DNA from: Hypericibacter adhaerens
GTDB taxonomy: Bacteria > Pseudomonadota > Alphaproteobacteria > Dongiales > Dongiaceae
Direction of reading: 5' to 3'
DNA length: 64,000 nucleotides
Assembly: GCF_008728835.1 (NCBI RefSeq)
Contig: NZ_CP042582.1
Location: 124,001 to 188,000 of the forward strand
Part shown: piece after piece, positions 36,090 to 47,470 of the stretch
Layout: each line of letters opens with the position of its first letter
How positions within the stretch are numbered: the first letter of the stretch is position 1
Notes under the pieces: generated by a model
The model's input: the letters and a program-made list of their open reading frames with translations, nothing else
Database searches by the model: none
What the model was told of the DNA's origin: nothing
Position numbers and translations under genes: made by a program

Positions 36090-36493
36090 CTGTTAACCAT
36101 ACCGAACCGACTGGTCGCGAGCGGGTCGCGCTCTACCTCCGCTCCGCCTCGGCACCACAAGGCGACCCGGAATCCTCGCTCGCCGACCAACGCCGCCTCT
36201 TGATGGCGGCTGCTGACCAGTGTGGCCTGGAACCCGCCGGCGAATACGGTGATGCCAGCATTGGCGGCCTGACGCTCGAGTGCCCTGGCCTGGCCCGGCT
36301 GCTGCAAGACGCCTCCACCAATCCGCGTCTGTTCGACTTCGTGCTGGTCGCTGATTTCTCGCGAATTTCCCGTAATGCGGTCCAGGTGATGGAGGTGGCA
36401 GGGCAGCTCGCCAACCTCGGGATCCGGTTGATCGCCGCCGATCAGGCGACGGCCGTACCGCACACGGGTCACAAATCGGATGTGGTCCAATGA
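36086..36493 (+). CDS. Stand-alone resolvase domain lacking the catalytic serine
   Basis: A 135-residue protein consisting only of a serine-recombinase N-terminal domain. It aligns without gaps to the next gene product: RVALYLRSASAPQ against RVALYVRVSTRRQ, so the catalytic Ser16 of the partner corresponds to Ala21 here. The second active-site block is kept (DFSRISRNAVQ). It cannot cut DNA by the normal route, but it could still form mixed dimers with the active recombinase. It has no DNA-binding domain. The ATGA overlaps on both sides argue that this is a selected gene rather than a decaying fragment. Confidence 0.72.
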   Translation: MTVNHTEPTGRERVALYLRSASAPQGDPESSLADQRRLLMAAADQCGLEPAGEYGDASIGGLTLECPGLARLLQDASTNPRLFDFVLVADFSRISRNAVQVMEVAGQLANLGIRLIAADQATAVPHTGHKSDVVQ

Positions 36494-38064
36494 CATCCAA
36501 ACCAGTTACCCGCGTCGCGCTTTATGTGCGTGTCTCGACCAGGCGACAGGCCGAAGCTGGCATGTCGATCGAGGATCAGACATCCCGCCTCTCGGCGCAT
36601 TGCCGAGATCGAGACTGGCTGATTGCCGAGACATACGAAGACCCCGGCCATACCGCAAAGACCCTGAACCGCCCAGCCTTGAAGCGGCTCTTGGCCGACG
36701 CCGAGCGTAAGCCAAAGAAGTTCGACATGGTCCTCGCAATCGATAACAGTCGACTGTCGCGCGTGACTGGCCAGTTCCTGACGATCCATGGGCTCCTCGC
36801 CAAGAACTCGATCGATCTGGCTTGTCTGAACCTCCCCGACGGCGCGGGACCCGAAGGTAAGCTGGTTGCCACGCTCATGGCGAGCTTCAGCGAATACGAA
36901 AACATGCGGCGCGCCGAGCGCGTGCAGCAGGTCATGGAATCGAACGCGGAGAACGGATACTGGAACGGCGGTCATCCGCCCTTCGGCTACCGTACTATCG
37001 AGGCCGCGGTCGCCGGCAAGACCCGTGTTCGCAAGCAGCTCGAGATCGATCCCAAGGAAGCTGACATCGTGCGTCGGATCTTTCAGTTGCGGCTAGAAGG
37101 CGCCGATAGTCGCGGCCCGCTGGGAGTCCAGCGGATCGCCAAGCATCTCTCAAAGTCCAATATTCTAGGCCGATCGGGGAAGCCGTGGTCGGTGCAAGCC
37201 GTCCACGACATCCTGCGGGACACAACCTACGTCGGGAAGCACCCCTACCGGCTGTTTCATCTGGATGGTGCATCCGAGAAGAACACCGAGCTGCGGGCAG
37301 TCACCTACATGCCGTGCCCCGAGATTCTTGATCAGGATATCTTCGACAAGGTCCAGGCCGTCATCAATGGGGCAGATGCCAATATCAAGCCGGCTCGCCT
37401 GACCAATGGGAGCCTGATGCTGACGGGGCTGCTCTTCTGCGAGCGGTGCGGAGCGATGATGCACATCATCACCGGCAAGAGCGGCCGGTACCGCTACTAT
37501 GCCTGCGGCGAACGACACCGGACAGCTGGCGAAGGGTGCACGACTCCAAATCTGCCGCTGGCCACCGTCGAGGAAGCCGTGGCCGAGGCCATCTTGCGGT
37601 TGATGCTAGGGCCTGATCGCATTCCTGCGCTCGCAATGGCCATTCAACGCGCGCTAAAGGACGCCAAGGCACCAACGGAAGCGGATCTTCGATCGAAGCA
37701 GGCCGCACTCACAGAGTCGGCTCGGCGGCTGAAGAGCATCCTGGATCGCATTATCGATGCGAAGGGGACCGCGCTGAAGCATCTTGAGAAATTCCTCGAA
37801 AGGGAGCAGTCCGTCTACGACCGGCTCTTCCAGGAAACCACCGCTCTGCGCAGCCGCGTTCGCGAACGGATCCCGTCCATGCGACCGGCTCACTATCCAG
37901 CCTTGGCCGGGCTTGTGACCCGCACCTTGAAGGAAGGATCATTAGTGCTTCGTCAGGGTATCGCTCGGTTGCTGATCGAACGGATCGAATTCGACGGATC
38001 CGTCCTGAAGCTGAGCCCGAAGGGCCTCGTCATCGGCGAGGCTTCTCTGTCCTTCGCCGCCTGA
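36490..38064 (+). CDS. Large serine recombinase 1
   Basis: A 524-residue serine recombinase. The catalytic domain has YVRVSTRRQ (Ser16) and DNSRLSRVTGQ; the recombinase domain has NGGHPPFGYRT and the linker to a zinc ribbon (CERCGAMMHIITGKSGRYRY, then the second Cys pair). A coiled coil follows at about 390-450. Such enzymes integrate and excise mobile elements by double-strand cutting at short att sites. It is translationally coupled to the dead resolvase-domain gene and lies 103 bases upstream of the second recombinase. Which of the two drives integration is unknown. Confidence 0.9.
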   Translation: MTSKPVTRVALYVRVSTRRQAEAGMSIEDQTSRLSAHCRDRDWLIAETYEDPGHTAKTLNRPALKRLLADAERKPKKFDMVLAIDNSRLSRVTGQFLTIHGLLAKNSIDLACLNLPDGAGPEGKLVATLMASFSEYENMRRAERVQQVMESNAENGYWNGGHPPFGYRTIEAAVAGKTRVRKQLEIDPKEADIVRRIFQLRLEGADSRGPLGVQRIAKHLSKSNILGRSGKPWSVQAVHDILRDTTYVGKHPYRLFHLDGASEKNTELRAVTYMPCPEILDQDIFDKVQAVINGADANIKPARLTNGSLMLTGLLFCERCGAMMHIITGKSGRYRYYACGERHRTAGEGCTTPNLPLATVEEAVAEAILRLMLGPDRIPALAMAIQRALKDAKAPTEADLRSKQAALTESARRLKSILDRIIDAKGTALKHLEKFLEREQSVYDRLFQETTALRSRVRERIPSMRPAHYPALAGLVTRTLKEGSLVLRQGIARLLIERIEFDGSVLKLSPKGLVIGEASLSFAA

Positions 38065-38090
38065 TCCTCTCGCGAGCCGCGATGCGCGGC

Positions 38091-38136
38091 AAGGCCGTCC
38101 ATTTTGGCAACTCAGTGTGCCAAGATGGACGGCCTT
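38091..38136. repeat. 19-base inverted repeat between the two recombinase genes
   Basis: Arms at 38091-38109 and 38118-38136 pair over 19 positions with one mismatch (a G-U pair in RNA) around an 8-base loop. There is no T-run after it. It may be an RNA hairpin that separates the two genes' expression, or a recombinase binding site, given its place in an integration module. Confidence 0.6.
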
Positions 38137-38167
38137 GGCGTTTGAGAGGCATCCTAGAGGAGCGAGC

Positions 38168-39822
<1,655 letters not shown>

Positions 39823-40062
39823 ACTGGGCCGGAAGCCTTCGAGCGGGGGACCATACTGCAAGGGGCCGCCCCGGGTAAAGCGCGGCGCAAAGGCTTGAGC
39901 GAAAGCCGGTTTTTGCCTCTTTCCGCCGGCCTCGCGCCGGCCGGAAAAGCCCTTGGCCACGTTTTTGCCCCAGCCTCTGGACCAGCTCCGGGTTGAATCA
40001 CCCTTCCCCTGTCATGAGACTGACCCGCGCTCAGCGGGGGTTCAGGTTTGGGGGAGGTCATC

Positions 40063-41427
40063 ATGAAATGCGTGTGGAACCGGCGCGTCTCGCGCCGCGC
40101 GGCCGGCCGTCTGGCCGTTCTGGGCCTGGCCCTGGCGGGTTCCTTGTCGCTGGTCGGCTGCGAGGCCCTGAACCAGACGCTCAACCCGCCCAAGCTCGCC
40201 GACCAGGACGTCACCGACGCCTATATCTACCTGCTGGGCCGCATGCTGGTGGTGCGCCAGGAGCAGCAGGACCTGGGCGCCGACTTCAAATGGAACCAGA
40301 TCCTCCATCGCGAGCCGGGCGGCGTGAACTGGGTTAGCCCCAACCTCAATGTCGCCTATAGCGAGGCCTGGGTGGCGATCGACGAATCGAGCTGCACGCT
40401 CGTCACGCTGCCCAGCATCAAGGACCGCTACTACACCGTCCAGATCGTCAATGGCTGGGGCGAGACCGTCGCCAATATCAACGAGCGCACCTATCCCGAG
40501 CATCCCGCCGGCCAGTTCGCGCTCTGCCTCAAGGGCACCAACATGCTGCTCGAGAGCAGCGTGCAGCGCGTCGACCTGCCGAGCCGGAAGTCGCGGGTCC
40601 TGATCCGGGTCGAGCTCGGCTCCGACGAGGCCCAGGCGGTGAGGCTGCAGCGCAAGATCACCATGATCGCGACCGGCACGCCCTCGGTCGAGCCCACCTT
40701 CGACCAGCCGGCGTTCGACAACGACAACCTGCCCGGCGTCGAGGCGTTCGACCGCGCCGAGGCGCTGCTGGCGAGCGAGCCCGACATCAATCCCGGCATG
40801 GAAGCGGTCCAGGCCAAGCTCCATGCGGTGGTGAAGGCGGCCGCCGACCCGAAGCAGCGGGCCCATATCGACCAGGTGGTCCACGAGCAGTCGATCCCGC
40901 AATTCCGTGCCGACGTGGAGAAGATGGGGGCCACCGGCAATGGCTGGACCCGCCCGATCGTGGTCGGCAATTACGGCTCCGACTATGTCAGCCGCAGCGT
41001 CGCCGATTACGCCTTCCTCTGGGCCAACAATGCCGGCGAGGCCGTCTATTTCAACACCAGCACGGACGGCGAGGGCGCGGCCCTCGATGGCGGCACGGTC
41101 TATACGATGACCTTCCCGAAAGACCAGCTTCCGGAAAGCCTCGTGCGCTATTTCTGGTCGGTGGTCGCGGTGGATTCGGCCGAGTACCGGGTGATCGACA
41201 ACCCGATCAAGCGCTACCTGCTCTCGAGCCAGTCGAACCTGAAGGCGAACAAGGACGGCTCGCTGACGCTGGTGTTCGCGCCCAAGCGACCCTCGGGCGT
41301 GCCCAAGGGGAACTGGCTGCCGACGCCGGCGGGCAAGGGCTACAACCTCACCTTCCGGTTTTTCGGCCCGGCGCAGGCCATCACCTCGGGCGAATATTTC
41401 CCGCCGCCGCTGCTGAAGAAGGAATAG
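40063..41427 (+). CDS. DUF1254/DUF1214-domain lipoprotein
   Basis: A 454-residue exported lipoprotein. The signal ends LSLVGC with Cys33 as the lipidated residue. The start at 40063 follows GGGGGAGG. The N-terminal half (GGVNWVSPNLNVAYSEAWVA, then DRYYTVQIVNGWGE) is DUF1254 and the C-terminal half (VVAVDSAEYRVIDNPIKRYL) is DUF1214. The biochemical role of this family is unknown; it is common and often multicopy in alphaproteobacteria. It is the first chromosomal gene right of the island. Confidence 0.85.
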   Translation: MKCVWNRRVSRRAAGRLAVLGLALAGSLSLVGCEALNQTLNPPKLADQDVTDAYIYLLGRMLVVRQEQQDLGADFKWNQILHREPGGVNWVSPNLNVAYSEAWVAIDESSCTLVTLPSIKDRYYTVQIVNGWGETVANINERTYPEHPAGQFALCLKGTNMLLESSVQRVDLPSRKSRVLIRVELGSDEAQAVRLQRKITMIATGTPSVEPTFDQPAFDNDNLPGVEAFDRAEALLASEPDINPGMEAVQAKLHAVVKAAADPKQRAHIDQVVHEQSIPQFRADVEKMGATGNGWTRPIVVGNYGSDYVSRSVADYAFLWANNAGEAVYFNTSTDGEGAALDGGTVYTMTFPKDQLPESLVRYFWSVVAVDSAEYRVIDNPIKRYLLSSQSNLKANKDGSLTLVFAPKRPSGVPKGNWLPTPAGKGYNLTFRFFGPAQAITSGEYFPPPLLKKE

Positions 41428-41489
41428 GGCGGGGCTCGCCGCCTGGAGGCTTGCCGGGGGCGGGCGGCGCCCGCGAGAATGCGGGCCGC

Positions 41490-41774
41490 ATGGCCCGTAT
41501 CGATCCCGCCCCCGATCCCGAGACCCTGGCGCTGATGGCGCTCGCCTATATCGCCGGCGATGGCGACCTGCTCGACCGCTTCCTGGCGCTCTCCGGGCTC
41601 GATCTCGATGGCCTCAGGGGCCGGGCCCAGGACCCGACGCTCCTCGGCGCCACGCTCGATTTCCTCCTCGCCCACGAGCCCGACCTCCTCGCCTTCGCCG
41701 CCGCCAGCCAGGTGAAGCCGGAGATCATCGCCGCCGCTAGGCGCAAGCTGCCGGGGGGCACGGTGGAGGGGTGA
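41490..41774 (+). CDS. DUF3572 family protein
   Basis: A 94-residue helical protein. ETLALMALAYIAGDGDLLDR, then FLALSGLDLDGLR, TLLGATLDFLLAHEPDLLAF and a final AARRKLPGG are typical DUF3572 sequence. Function unknown; the family is limited mostly to alphaproteobacteria and is often near polA or DNA repair genes. The start at 41490 gives the family N-terminus. Confidence 0.8.
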   Translation: MARIDPAPDPETLALMALAYIAGDGDLLDRFLALSGLDLDGLRGRAQDPTLLGATLDFLLAHEPDLLAFAAASQVKPEIIAAARRKLPGGTVEG

Positions 41775-41810
41775 GGGCAATCGAGGCGCGGTCGCGTCAC
41801 CCGCGCTCCT

Positions 41811-41906
41811 CGTCACCCCCGCGGAAGCGGGGGCCCAGGCCAGAGGAACACAAGGGATCGTCCAAGTTCGCCATGACCATGGACCCCCGCTTTCGCGGGG
41901 GTGACG
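41811..41906. repeat. Paired inverted palindromic repeats (REP/BIME-like)
   Basis: Two copies in inverted order flank about 35 bases. Each is itself a hairpin: CCCCCGC-GGAA-GCGGGGG near 41815-41832 and CCCCCGC-TTTC-GCGGGGG near 41884-41901. The CGTCACCCCCGC...CCAGG style is a common dispersed intergenic repeat in alphaproteobacteria. It lies between convergent genes and may terminate both. Confidence 0.75.
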
Positions 41907-41939
41907 AATTGACCTGATCGCGCGAGGCCCCAATGCGCC

Positions 41940-43007
41940 TTACGGTACCGCCGCCTGGTTCACGCTCTTGAGCGTCGGCGCGTCGGTCTTGAGGGCCGCT
42001 TCGGCGCGGGCGTCGGCGCCGGAGGGCAGTGCGGCGATGCCGGGATTCAGCACCCAGGCCGCGACGTCCCCGCGCACCAGCCCGCCGTCGAGGTCGCGCA
42101 GCAGCATGTGGTAGCCGGAGGTGTAGAGCGCGATGCGCGGGCCCGTCGGTGCCGGCGGCAGGCGGCGCAGCATCGTCATCGCCGCGCTCGAGGGCAGCAC
42201 CTCCTCGCGCACGCCATAGAGCACGAGGGCGCGCGACTCCGCAAGCTTCGGCGCCGCGGCGAGCGCCTTGTCCATCAGGTCGACCAGCCCATAGACCGCG
42301 TCGATGCGCGTCTCCTTGATGACATGCGGATCGGCGCCCAGCGCCCGCAGCATCGGGATGTTGTCCGAGGGCATCACATTGAGGTTGGCGCCGCTGAGCT
42401 TGCCCCAGGGCATGGTGTGGGCGAAGAACCAGAGCGCGCCCGAGGCGATCGGGCCCTGCAGCTCGCGGCCCCAGATCGCCGGTGCCGCGAGGATGATGCC
42501 GTCGCAATCCGGCGGCTGCGGCGAAGTCTCGGCGGTCATGATCAAGGCGCCGCCCATGCTCTCGCCCAGGAGATAGAGCGGCGTGCCGGGATAGCGCGCG
42601 CGGACGAGCGCCGCGGCGCTGCGCAGATCGTCGACCATCGTGTCGGTCCCGGCCCAATAGCCGAAATCCGGCGCGTAGCCAAAGCCGCGCTGGTCATAGG
42701 CGAAAGTGGCGATGCCTTGCCGCGCCCATTCGGCGCCCGGTTCCTCGAAGGCGTTCGAATAGTCGTTGAAGCCGTGGAGCGCCAGGATCACGGCACGCGG
42801 GCGTCCCTCCGGCAGCCACTGGCGCAACGGCAGCGCCGTGCCGTCGGCCATCACCAGCTTGTCGCTGCCATCATGGGGCATCGTCACCGGCGGACCCTCC
42901 GCCATCACGGTCGGGCTGCAGCCGCCGAGCGAGAGCCCGCCCAGAACCAGCAGCACCGCCAGGATCGGCGGAACCAGGCGCTTGCGGCGATGCAGCCCGG
43001 CGATCAA
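41940..43007 (-). CDS. Alpha/beta-hydrolase lipoprotein (lysophospholipase-like)
   Basis: A 355-residue protein with lipobox SLGGC (Cys30) after an N-terminal hydrophobic helix. ILALHGFNDYSNAF is the oxyanion strand, LLGESMGGA holds the nucleophile Ser150 and YTSGYHMLLRD the catalytic His. The fold and motif are of the PldB/monoglyceride lipase type (serine aminopeptidase S33). It probably acts on lipids or esters at the outer or inner membrane surface. Its start overlaps the stop of the ABC ATPase gene by 4 bases, so the two are coupled. Confidence 0.85.
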   Translation of the reverse strand: MIAGLHRRKRLVPPILAVLLVLGGLSLGGCSPTVMAEGPPVTMPHDGSDKLVMADGTALPLRQWLPEGRPRAVILALHGFNDYSNAFEEPGAEWARQGIATFAYDQRGFGYAPDFGYWAGTDTMVDDLRSAAALVRARYPGTPLYLLGESMGGALIMTAETSPQPPDCDGIILAAPAIWGRELQGPIASGALWFFAHTMPWGKLSGANLNVMPSDNIPMLRALGADPHVIKETRIDAVYGLVDLMDKALAAAPKLAESRALVLYGVREEVLPSSAAMTMLRRLPPAPTGPRIALYTSGYHMLLRDLDGGLVRGDVAAWVLNPGIAALPSGADARAEAALKTDAPTLKSVNQAAVP

Positions 43008-44053
43008 GGGATGCCGCCTCGCTGCGGCGCGGCCGCCTCGCCATCGTCGCGGCGCGTGAGCTGGAGGAAGATGTCCTCGAGATCGGTCTCGAGCGTGGAG
43101 ATGTCAACCACCTCGAGCCGCGCCGCTTGCAGATAGGCCAGGATCTCGCTCACGCGCGTGCTGCTGGGGCGGTAGCGCAGCCGCAAGCGGCGCGGCGCCA
43201 GCAGGGTCGCGTCCCAGCGCGCGAGCGTGGCCGGCGGTTCGGCCAGGTCGCTGCCGAGGATGAAGACGATCTCCTTGCTGTCGAGGCGCGCCAGCAGCGC
43301 CGAGGTCGTGTCGCAGGCGATGAGCTTGCCATGGTTGATGATGGCGATGCGCCCGCAGAGCTCCTCGGCCTCCTCGAGATAATGCGTGGTCAGAAGCACC
43401 GTCGTGCCGGCGCGGTTGAGCTCGCGCACATAGGCCCAGAGCTGCTGGCGCAGCTCGACATCGACGCCCGCCGTGGGCTCGTCCAGCACCAGCACCGGCG
43501 GGGTATGCACCATCGACTTCGCCACCATCAGGCGCCGGCGCATGCCGCCGGAGAGCGAGCGGGCATAGGAATCCGCCTGCTCGGTGAGGCGCATCGCCGC
43601 CAGCAGTTCCGCGGTGCGCCGCTCGGCGCGCGGCACGCCATAGAGCCCGGCCTGCAGATCCAGGAGCTCGCGCGGGGTGAAGAAGGGATCGATGTTCAGC
43701 TCCTGCGGCACCACGCCGATCGAGGCCGCCACCTGGCGCGGCTCGCGATCGAGATCGTGGTTCCAGACGCGGACCTCGCCGCTGGTCTTGTTCACGAGCT
43801 GGGCCATGATGTTGATCATGGTCGATTTGCCGGCGCCGTTGGGGCCGAGCAGGCCGAACAGCTCGCCGCGCCCGATGGTCAGGTCGATGTCGAACAGCGC
43901 CTGCTTGTCGCCGCCCTTCTTGCGCCGATAGATCTTGTTCAATCCCCGGATCGCGACCGCGGCCTGGGCCGGGTCGATCGCGGCGGCGCTGCCGGCGCCG
44001 AGGGCGGTCTCGGGTCGCGGGGTCGCGCGGTTTTCGGCGGCAATGGCGGACAA
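43004..44053 (-). CDS. ABC transporter ATP-binding protein (YadG-like)
   Basis: A 349-residue ATPase with Walker A GPNGAGKST at 70-78, signature LSGGM near 171 and Walker B VLVLDEPTAGVD. The C-terminal extension (ETDLEDIFLQLT) is that of ABC-2-type export ATPases such as YadG. No permease gene is next to it in this window: upstream is intergenic and downstream is the coupled hydrolase. The permease must be elsewhere. The first 34 residues are a low-complexity Ala/Pro-rich extension. Confidence 0.87.
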   Translation of the reverse strand: MSAIAAENRATPRPETALGAGSAAAIDPAQAAVAIRGLNKIYRRKKGGDKQALFDIDLTIGRGELFGLLGPNGAGKSTMINIMAQLVNKTSGEVRVWNHDLDREPRQVAASIGVVPQELNIDPFFTPRELLDLQAGLYGVPRAERRTAELLAAMRLTEQADSYARSLSGGMRRRLMVAKSMVHTPPVLVLDEPTAGVDVELRQQLWAYVRELNRAGTTVLLTTHYLEEAEELCGRIAIINHGKLIACDTTSALLARLDSKEIVFILGSDLAEPPATLARWDATLLAPRRLRLRYRPSSTRVSEILAYLQAARLEVVDISTLETDLEDIFLQLTRRDDGEAAAPQRGGIP

Positions 44054-44321
44054 AACACCAACTCTCGGATGATCGGAGGCAAGGACAGGGATCTCGCGTC
44101 CCGGGACGGTCGCGGCCGGGCCGTCTCGACCCGCTCCGGCCCCGGCTCCTCGCCTTGTCTTAAGGGCCGGCCCATGGGTATCATCCGCGCCGCTTGGGGG
44201 TCAACGCCGGCCGGGGTCGCAGAAGGCGACCGCGCCGAGGTTAAGACCCTGTTCGGATTACGGGATCGTCAGGCTTGCCCGGCCTGCACGGGGCCGCTTT
44301 TTGAGAGAGTCGGACGAGCGC

Positions 44322-44519
44322 ATGACAACGGCGACGCAGCTTCGCGAACCTTTCGAGACCATCCAGACCGACAGCCGGACAGTCGCCTGCGACGGCGGCG
44401 ACGGCCCGCTGGGCCATCCGCGCGTCTTTCTCGAGATCGGTCCCTCGGGCAGCGTCGAATGCCCCTATTGCAGCCGGCTCTATGTGCTGAAGACCGGCGC
44501 CGGGACCGGCGGCCACTGA
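44322..44519 (+). CDS. zf-CHCC zinc-finger protein (NDUFS6-like)
   Basis: A 65-residue protein with the CHCC zinc motif: VACDGGDGPLGHPRV supplies Cys and His, and VECPYCSRLYVL the last two Cys. It matches the small zf-CHCC family related to the NDUFS6 subunit of complex I, usually a single small gene in alphaproteobacteria. The start at 44322 gives the family N-terminus. It lies 95 bases before polA. The 268 bases before it have no gene. Confidence 0.87.
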   Translation: MTTATQLREPFETIQTDSRTVACDGGDGPLGHPRVFLEIGPSGSVECPYCSRLYVLKTGAGTGGH

Positions 44520-44614
44520 GGTCGCTGCCGAACCGTTCCCCGAGCCCGGGGCGTTCCGGCCGGCGTTTCGTTCCGCCCCGGCCGCCCTCCTGTTGGCCGT
44601 AAGGACAGCGAACC

Positions 44615-47470
44615 ATGAGCGCGGCCAAGACCAGCAAAACCGAGAGCGAGCCGAAGAAGCCCGACCATGTCTTCCTGGTCGACGGCTCGGGCTACATCTT
44701 CCGCGCCTTCCACGCCCTGCCGCCGCTGACGCGCGCCGACGGCACGCCGGTCAATGCGGTGCTGGGCTTCACCAACATGCTGCTGAAGCTGATCTCGGAC
44801 ACGGACGCCGAGTATATCGCCGTGCTGTTCGACGCGGCGCGCAAGAACTACCGCAACGAGATCTATCCCGAATACAAGGCGCACCGCCCGCCGCCGCCGC
44901 CCGAGCTCATCCCCCAATTCGCCCTGATCCGCGACGCGACCAAGGCCTGCAACGTGCCGCAGCTCGAGATGGAGGGCTTCGAGGCCGACGATCTGATCGC
45001 GACCTACGCGAAGCAGGCGGCCGAGGCCGGCGCGCAGGTCACCATCGTCTCCTCCGACAAGGACCTGATGCAACTGATCGGGCCGCATGTCGGGATGCTC
45101 GACCCGATCAAGAACCGGCCGATCGGCCCGGCCGAGGTCGAGGAGAAGTTCGGCGTCGGTCCCGACAAGGTGGTCGATGTGCAGTCGCTCGCGGGCGATT
45201 CCACCGACAATGTCCCGGGCGTGCCCGGCATCGGCGTCAAGACCGCGGCCGAGCTGATCAAGACCTACGGCTCGCTGGACGAGCTCCTGGAGCGCGCGGG
45301 CGAGATCAAGCAGCCCAAGCGGCGCGAGGCGCTGCAGCAGAATGCGGAGCTCGCGCGCATCAGCCGCGACCTGGTGCGGCTCAAGAACGACGTGCCGGTG
45401 AAGCAGCCCTTCACCGCCTTCGCGCGGCGCGAGCCCGACGCGGCCACGCTGATCCCCTTCCTCGAGGAGAACCAGTTCCGTTCGGTGCTGGCGCGCGTCC
45501 AGGGCCAGTTCGCGAAGAAGAGCGCCGGCGAAGCCGCCGCGGCCGACGGCGTCGGCAAGGGCCATGCGGCCGCGAAGCAGGCGGCGGCCGCGGCCAAGCC
45601 CGCGGGCGAGGCCGCCTACAAGCTCGTCACCACCGAGGCGGAGCTCGCCGGCTGGATCGCGGAAGCGCGCGAGAAGGGCGCCGTCGCCTTCGACACCGAA
45701 ACGACCTCGATCGATCCGATGCGCGCCTCGCTGGTGGGGTTCTCGCTGGCGCTCGAGCCGGGGCGCGCCTGCTATGTGCCGGTCGGCCATCGCGGCGGGC
45801 CGCCGCCAGGGCAACTCGATCTGGGCGGGGACGGCGAAGGCGGACTCCTGCCCGACCAGATCCCGGTCGCGAAGGCAGTCGCGCTCCTCAAGCCGATGCT
45901 CGAGGACCCGGCGGTCCTCAAGATCGGCCAGAACATCAAATACGACATGCTGATCATGGCGGCGCACGGGATCGAGATCGCGCCCTATGACGACACCATG
46001 CTGATCTCCTATGTGCTGGAGGGCGGCAAGCACGGCCATGGCATGGACGAGCTCTCCGAGCTCCATCTCAATCACCGCACGATCCACTACGAGGATGTCG
46101 CCGGCAGCGGCAAGTCGCAGCTGACCTTCGACCGCGTGCCGCTCGACAAGGCGCTGGCCTATGCGGCCGAGGATGCCGACGTCACCTTGCGGCTGCATCA
46201 GGTGCTGAAGCCGCAGATGCTGGCCGAGCGGCTGGACAGCGTCTACGAGACCATCGACCGGCCGCTGGTCCCGGTGGTGGGCGCCATGGAGCGCAACGGC
46301 GTCCGGCTCGACCGCAAGGCGCTGCAGGATCTCTCGGCCGATTTCGCGACGCGGCTGGTCGAGCTCGAGAAGCAGATCCACAAGCTCGCCGGCCACGAGT
46401 TCAATATCGGCTCGCCCAAGCAGCTGGGCGAGGTGCTGTTCGACGAGATGGGGCTGGGCGGCGGCAAGAAGGGCAAGACCGGCGCCTATGCCACCGGCGC
46501 CGACGTGCTGGAGGAGCTGGCGGCGCAGGGGCACGACCTGCCGGCGCGCGTGCTCGACTGGCGCCAGCTCGCCAAGCTCAAGAGCACCTATACCGACGCG
46601 CTGCAGGAGCAGATCAACCCGAAGACGGGCCGGGTCCATACCAGCTTCGCGCTGGCGGCGACCTCGACGGGCCGCCTCTCCTCGAACGATCCCAACCTGC
46701 AGAACATCCCCGTGCGTACCGAGGAGGGCCGCAAGATCCGCCGCGCCTTCGTGGCGGAGAAGGGCTGCGTCCTGCTCTCGGTCGATTACTCGCAGATCGA
46801 GCTGCGCCTGGCCGCTCATATGGCCGAGGTGCCGCAGCTCAAGGATGCCTTCCGCCATGGCGCCGACATCCATGCCATGACCGCGAGCCAGGTCTTCGGC
46901 GTGCCGGTCGAGGGCATGGACCCGATGGTGCGCAGGCGTGCCAAGGCGATCAATTTCGGCATCATCTACGGCATCAGCGCCTTCGGGCTGGGCCAGCAGC
47001 TCGGCATCCCCCAGGGCGAGGCCCGAGCCTATATCGACGCCTATTTCAAGCGCTATCCCGAGATCCTGGGCTATATGGACCGCACGAAGAAGTTCGCGCG
47101 CGACCACGGCTATGTGCTGACGCTGTTCGGCCGGCGCTGCCATGTGCCGGGCATCCTCGACAAGAACCCCGCGCGCCGCTCCTTCATGGAGCGCGCCGCG
47201 ATCAACGCGCCGCTGCAGGGCACGGCCGCCGACATCATCAAGCGCGCCATGATCCGCGTGCCGCCGGCGCTCGCCAAGGCGAAGCTCCAGGCCCGCATGC
47301 TGCTGCAGGTCCATGACGAGCTCCTGTTCGAGGTGCCGAAGGCCGAGGCCAAGGACACCGCGGCGCTGGTGAAGAAAGTCATGGAAGCGGCCTGCGCGCC
47401 CGCGCTCGAGCTCGACGTGCCGCTCGTCGCCGAGACCGGCACCGCCGACAACTGGGCCGACGCGCACTGA
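44615..47470 (+). CDS. polA: DNA polymerase I
   Basis: A 951-residue three-domain polymerase. The 5'-nuclease domain (residues 1-300) has FLVDGSGYIFRAFHA, FEADDLIATYA and SSDKDLMQL. The 3'-5' exonuclease domain keeps its acidic motif FDTETTS near residue 358. The polymerase domain shows motif A VDYSQIELRL (Asp724), RRRAKAINFGIIYG (finger O-helix) and motif C VHDELLFEV. An AAGGACA ribosome site precedes the ATG at 44615. It fills gaps and removes RNA primers in replication and repair. The opposite strand is open for a thousand codons here as a GC-rich artefact. Confidence 0.97.
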   Translation: MSAAKTSKTESEPKKPDHVFLVDGSGYIFRAFHALPPLTRADGTPVNAVLGFTNMLLKLISDTDAEYIAVLFDAARKNYRNEIYPEYKAHRPPPPPELIPQFALIRDATKACNVPQLEMEGFEADDLIATYAKQAAEAGAQVTIVSSDKDLMQLIGPHVGMLDPIKNRPIGPAEVEEKFGVGPDKVVDVQSLAGDSTDNVPGVPGIGVKTAAELIKTYGSLDELLERAGEIKQPKRREALQQNAELARISRDLVRLKNDVPVKQPFTAFARREPDAATLIPFLEENQFRSVLARVQGQFAKKSAGEAAAADGVGKGHAAAKQAAAAAKPAGEAAYKLVTTEAELAGWIAEAREKGAVAFDTETTSIDPMRASLVGFSLALEPGRACYVPVGHRGGPPPGQLDLGGDGEGGLLPDQIPVAKAVALLKPMLEDPAVLKIGQNIKYDMLIMAAHGIEIAPYDDTMLISYVLEGGKHGHGMDELSELHLNHRTIHYEDVAGSGKSQLTFDRVPLDKALAYAAEDADVTLRLHQVLKPQMLAERLDSVYETIDRPLVPVVGAMERNGVRLDRKALQDLSADFATRLVELEKQIHKLAGHEFNIGSPKQLGEVLFDEMGLGGGKKGKTGAYATGADVLEELAAQGHDLPARVLDWRQLAKLKSTYTDALQEQINPKTGRVHTSFALAATSTGRLSSNDPNLQNIPVRTEEGRKIRRAFVAEKGCVLLSVDYSQIELRLAAHMAEVPQLKDAFRHGADIHAMTASQVFGVPVEGMDPMVRRRAKAINFGIIYGISAFGLGQQLGIPQGEARAYIDAYFKRYPEILGYMDRTKKFARDHGYVLTLFGRRCHVPGILDKNPARRSFMERAAINAPLQGTAADIIKRAMIRVPPALAKAKLQARMLLQVHDELLFEVPKAEAKDTAALVKKVMEAACAPALELDVPLVAETGTADNWADAH

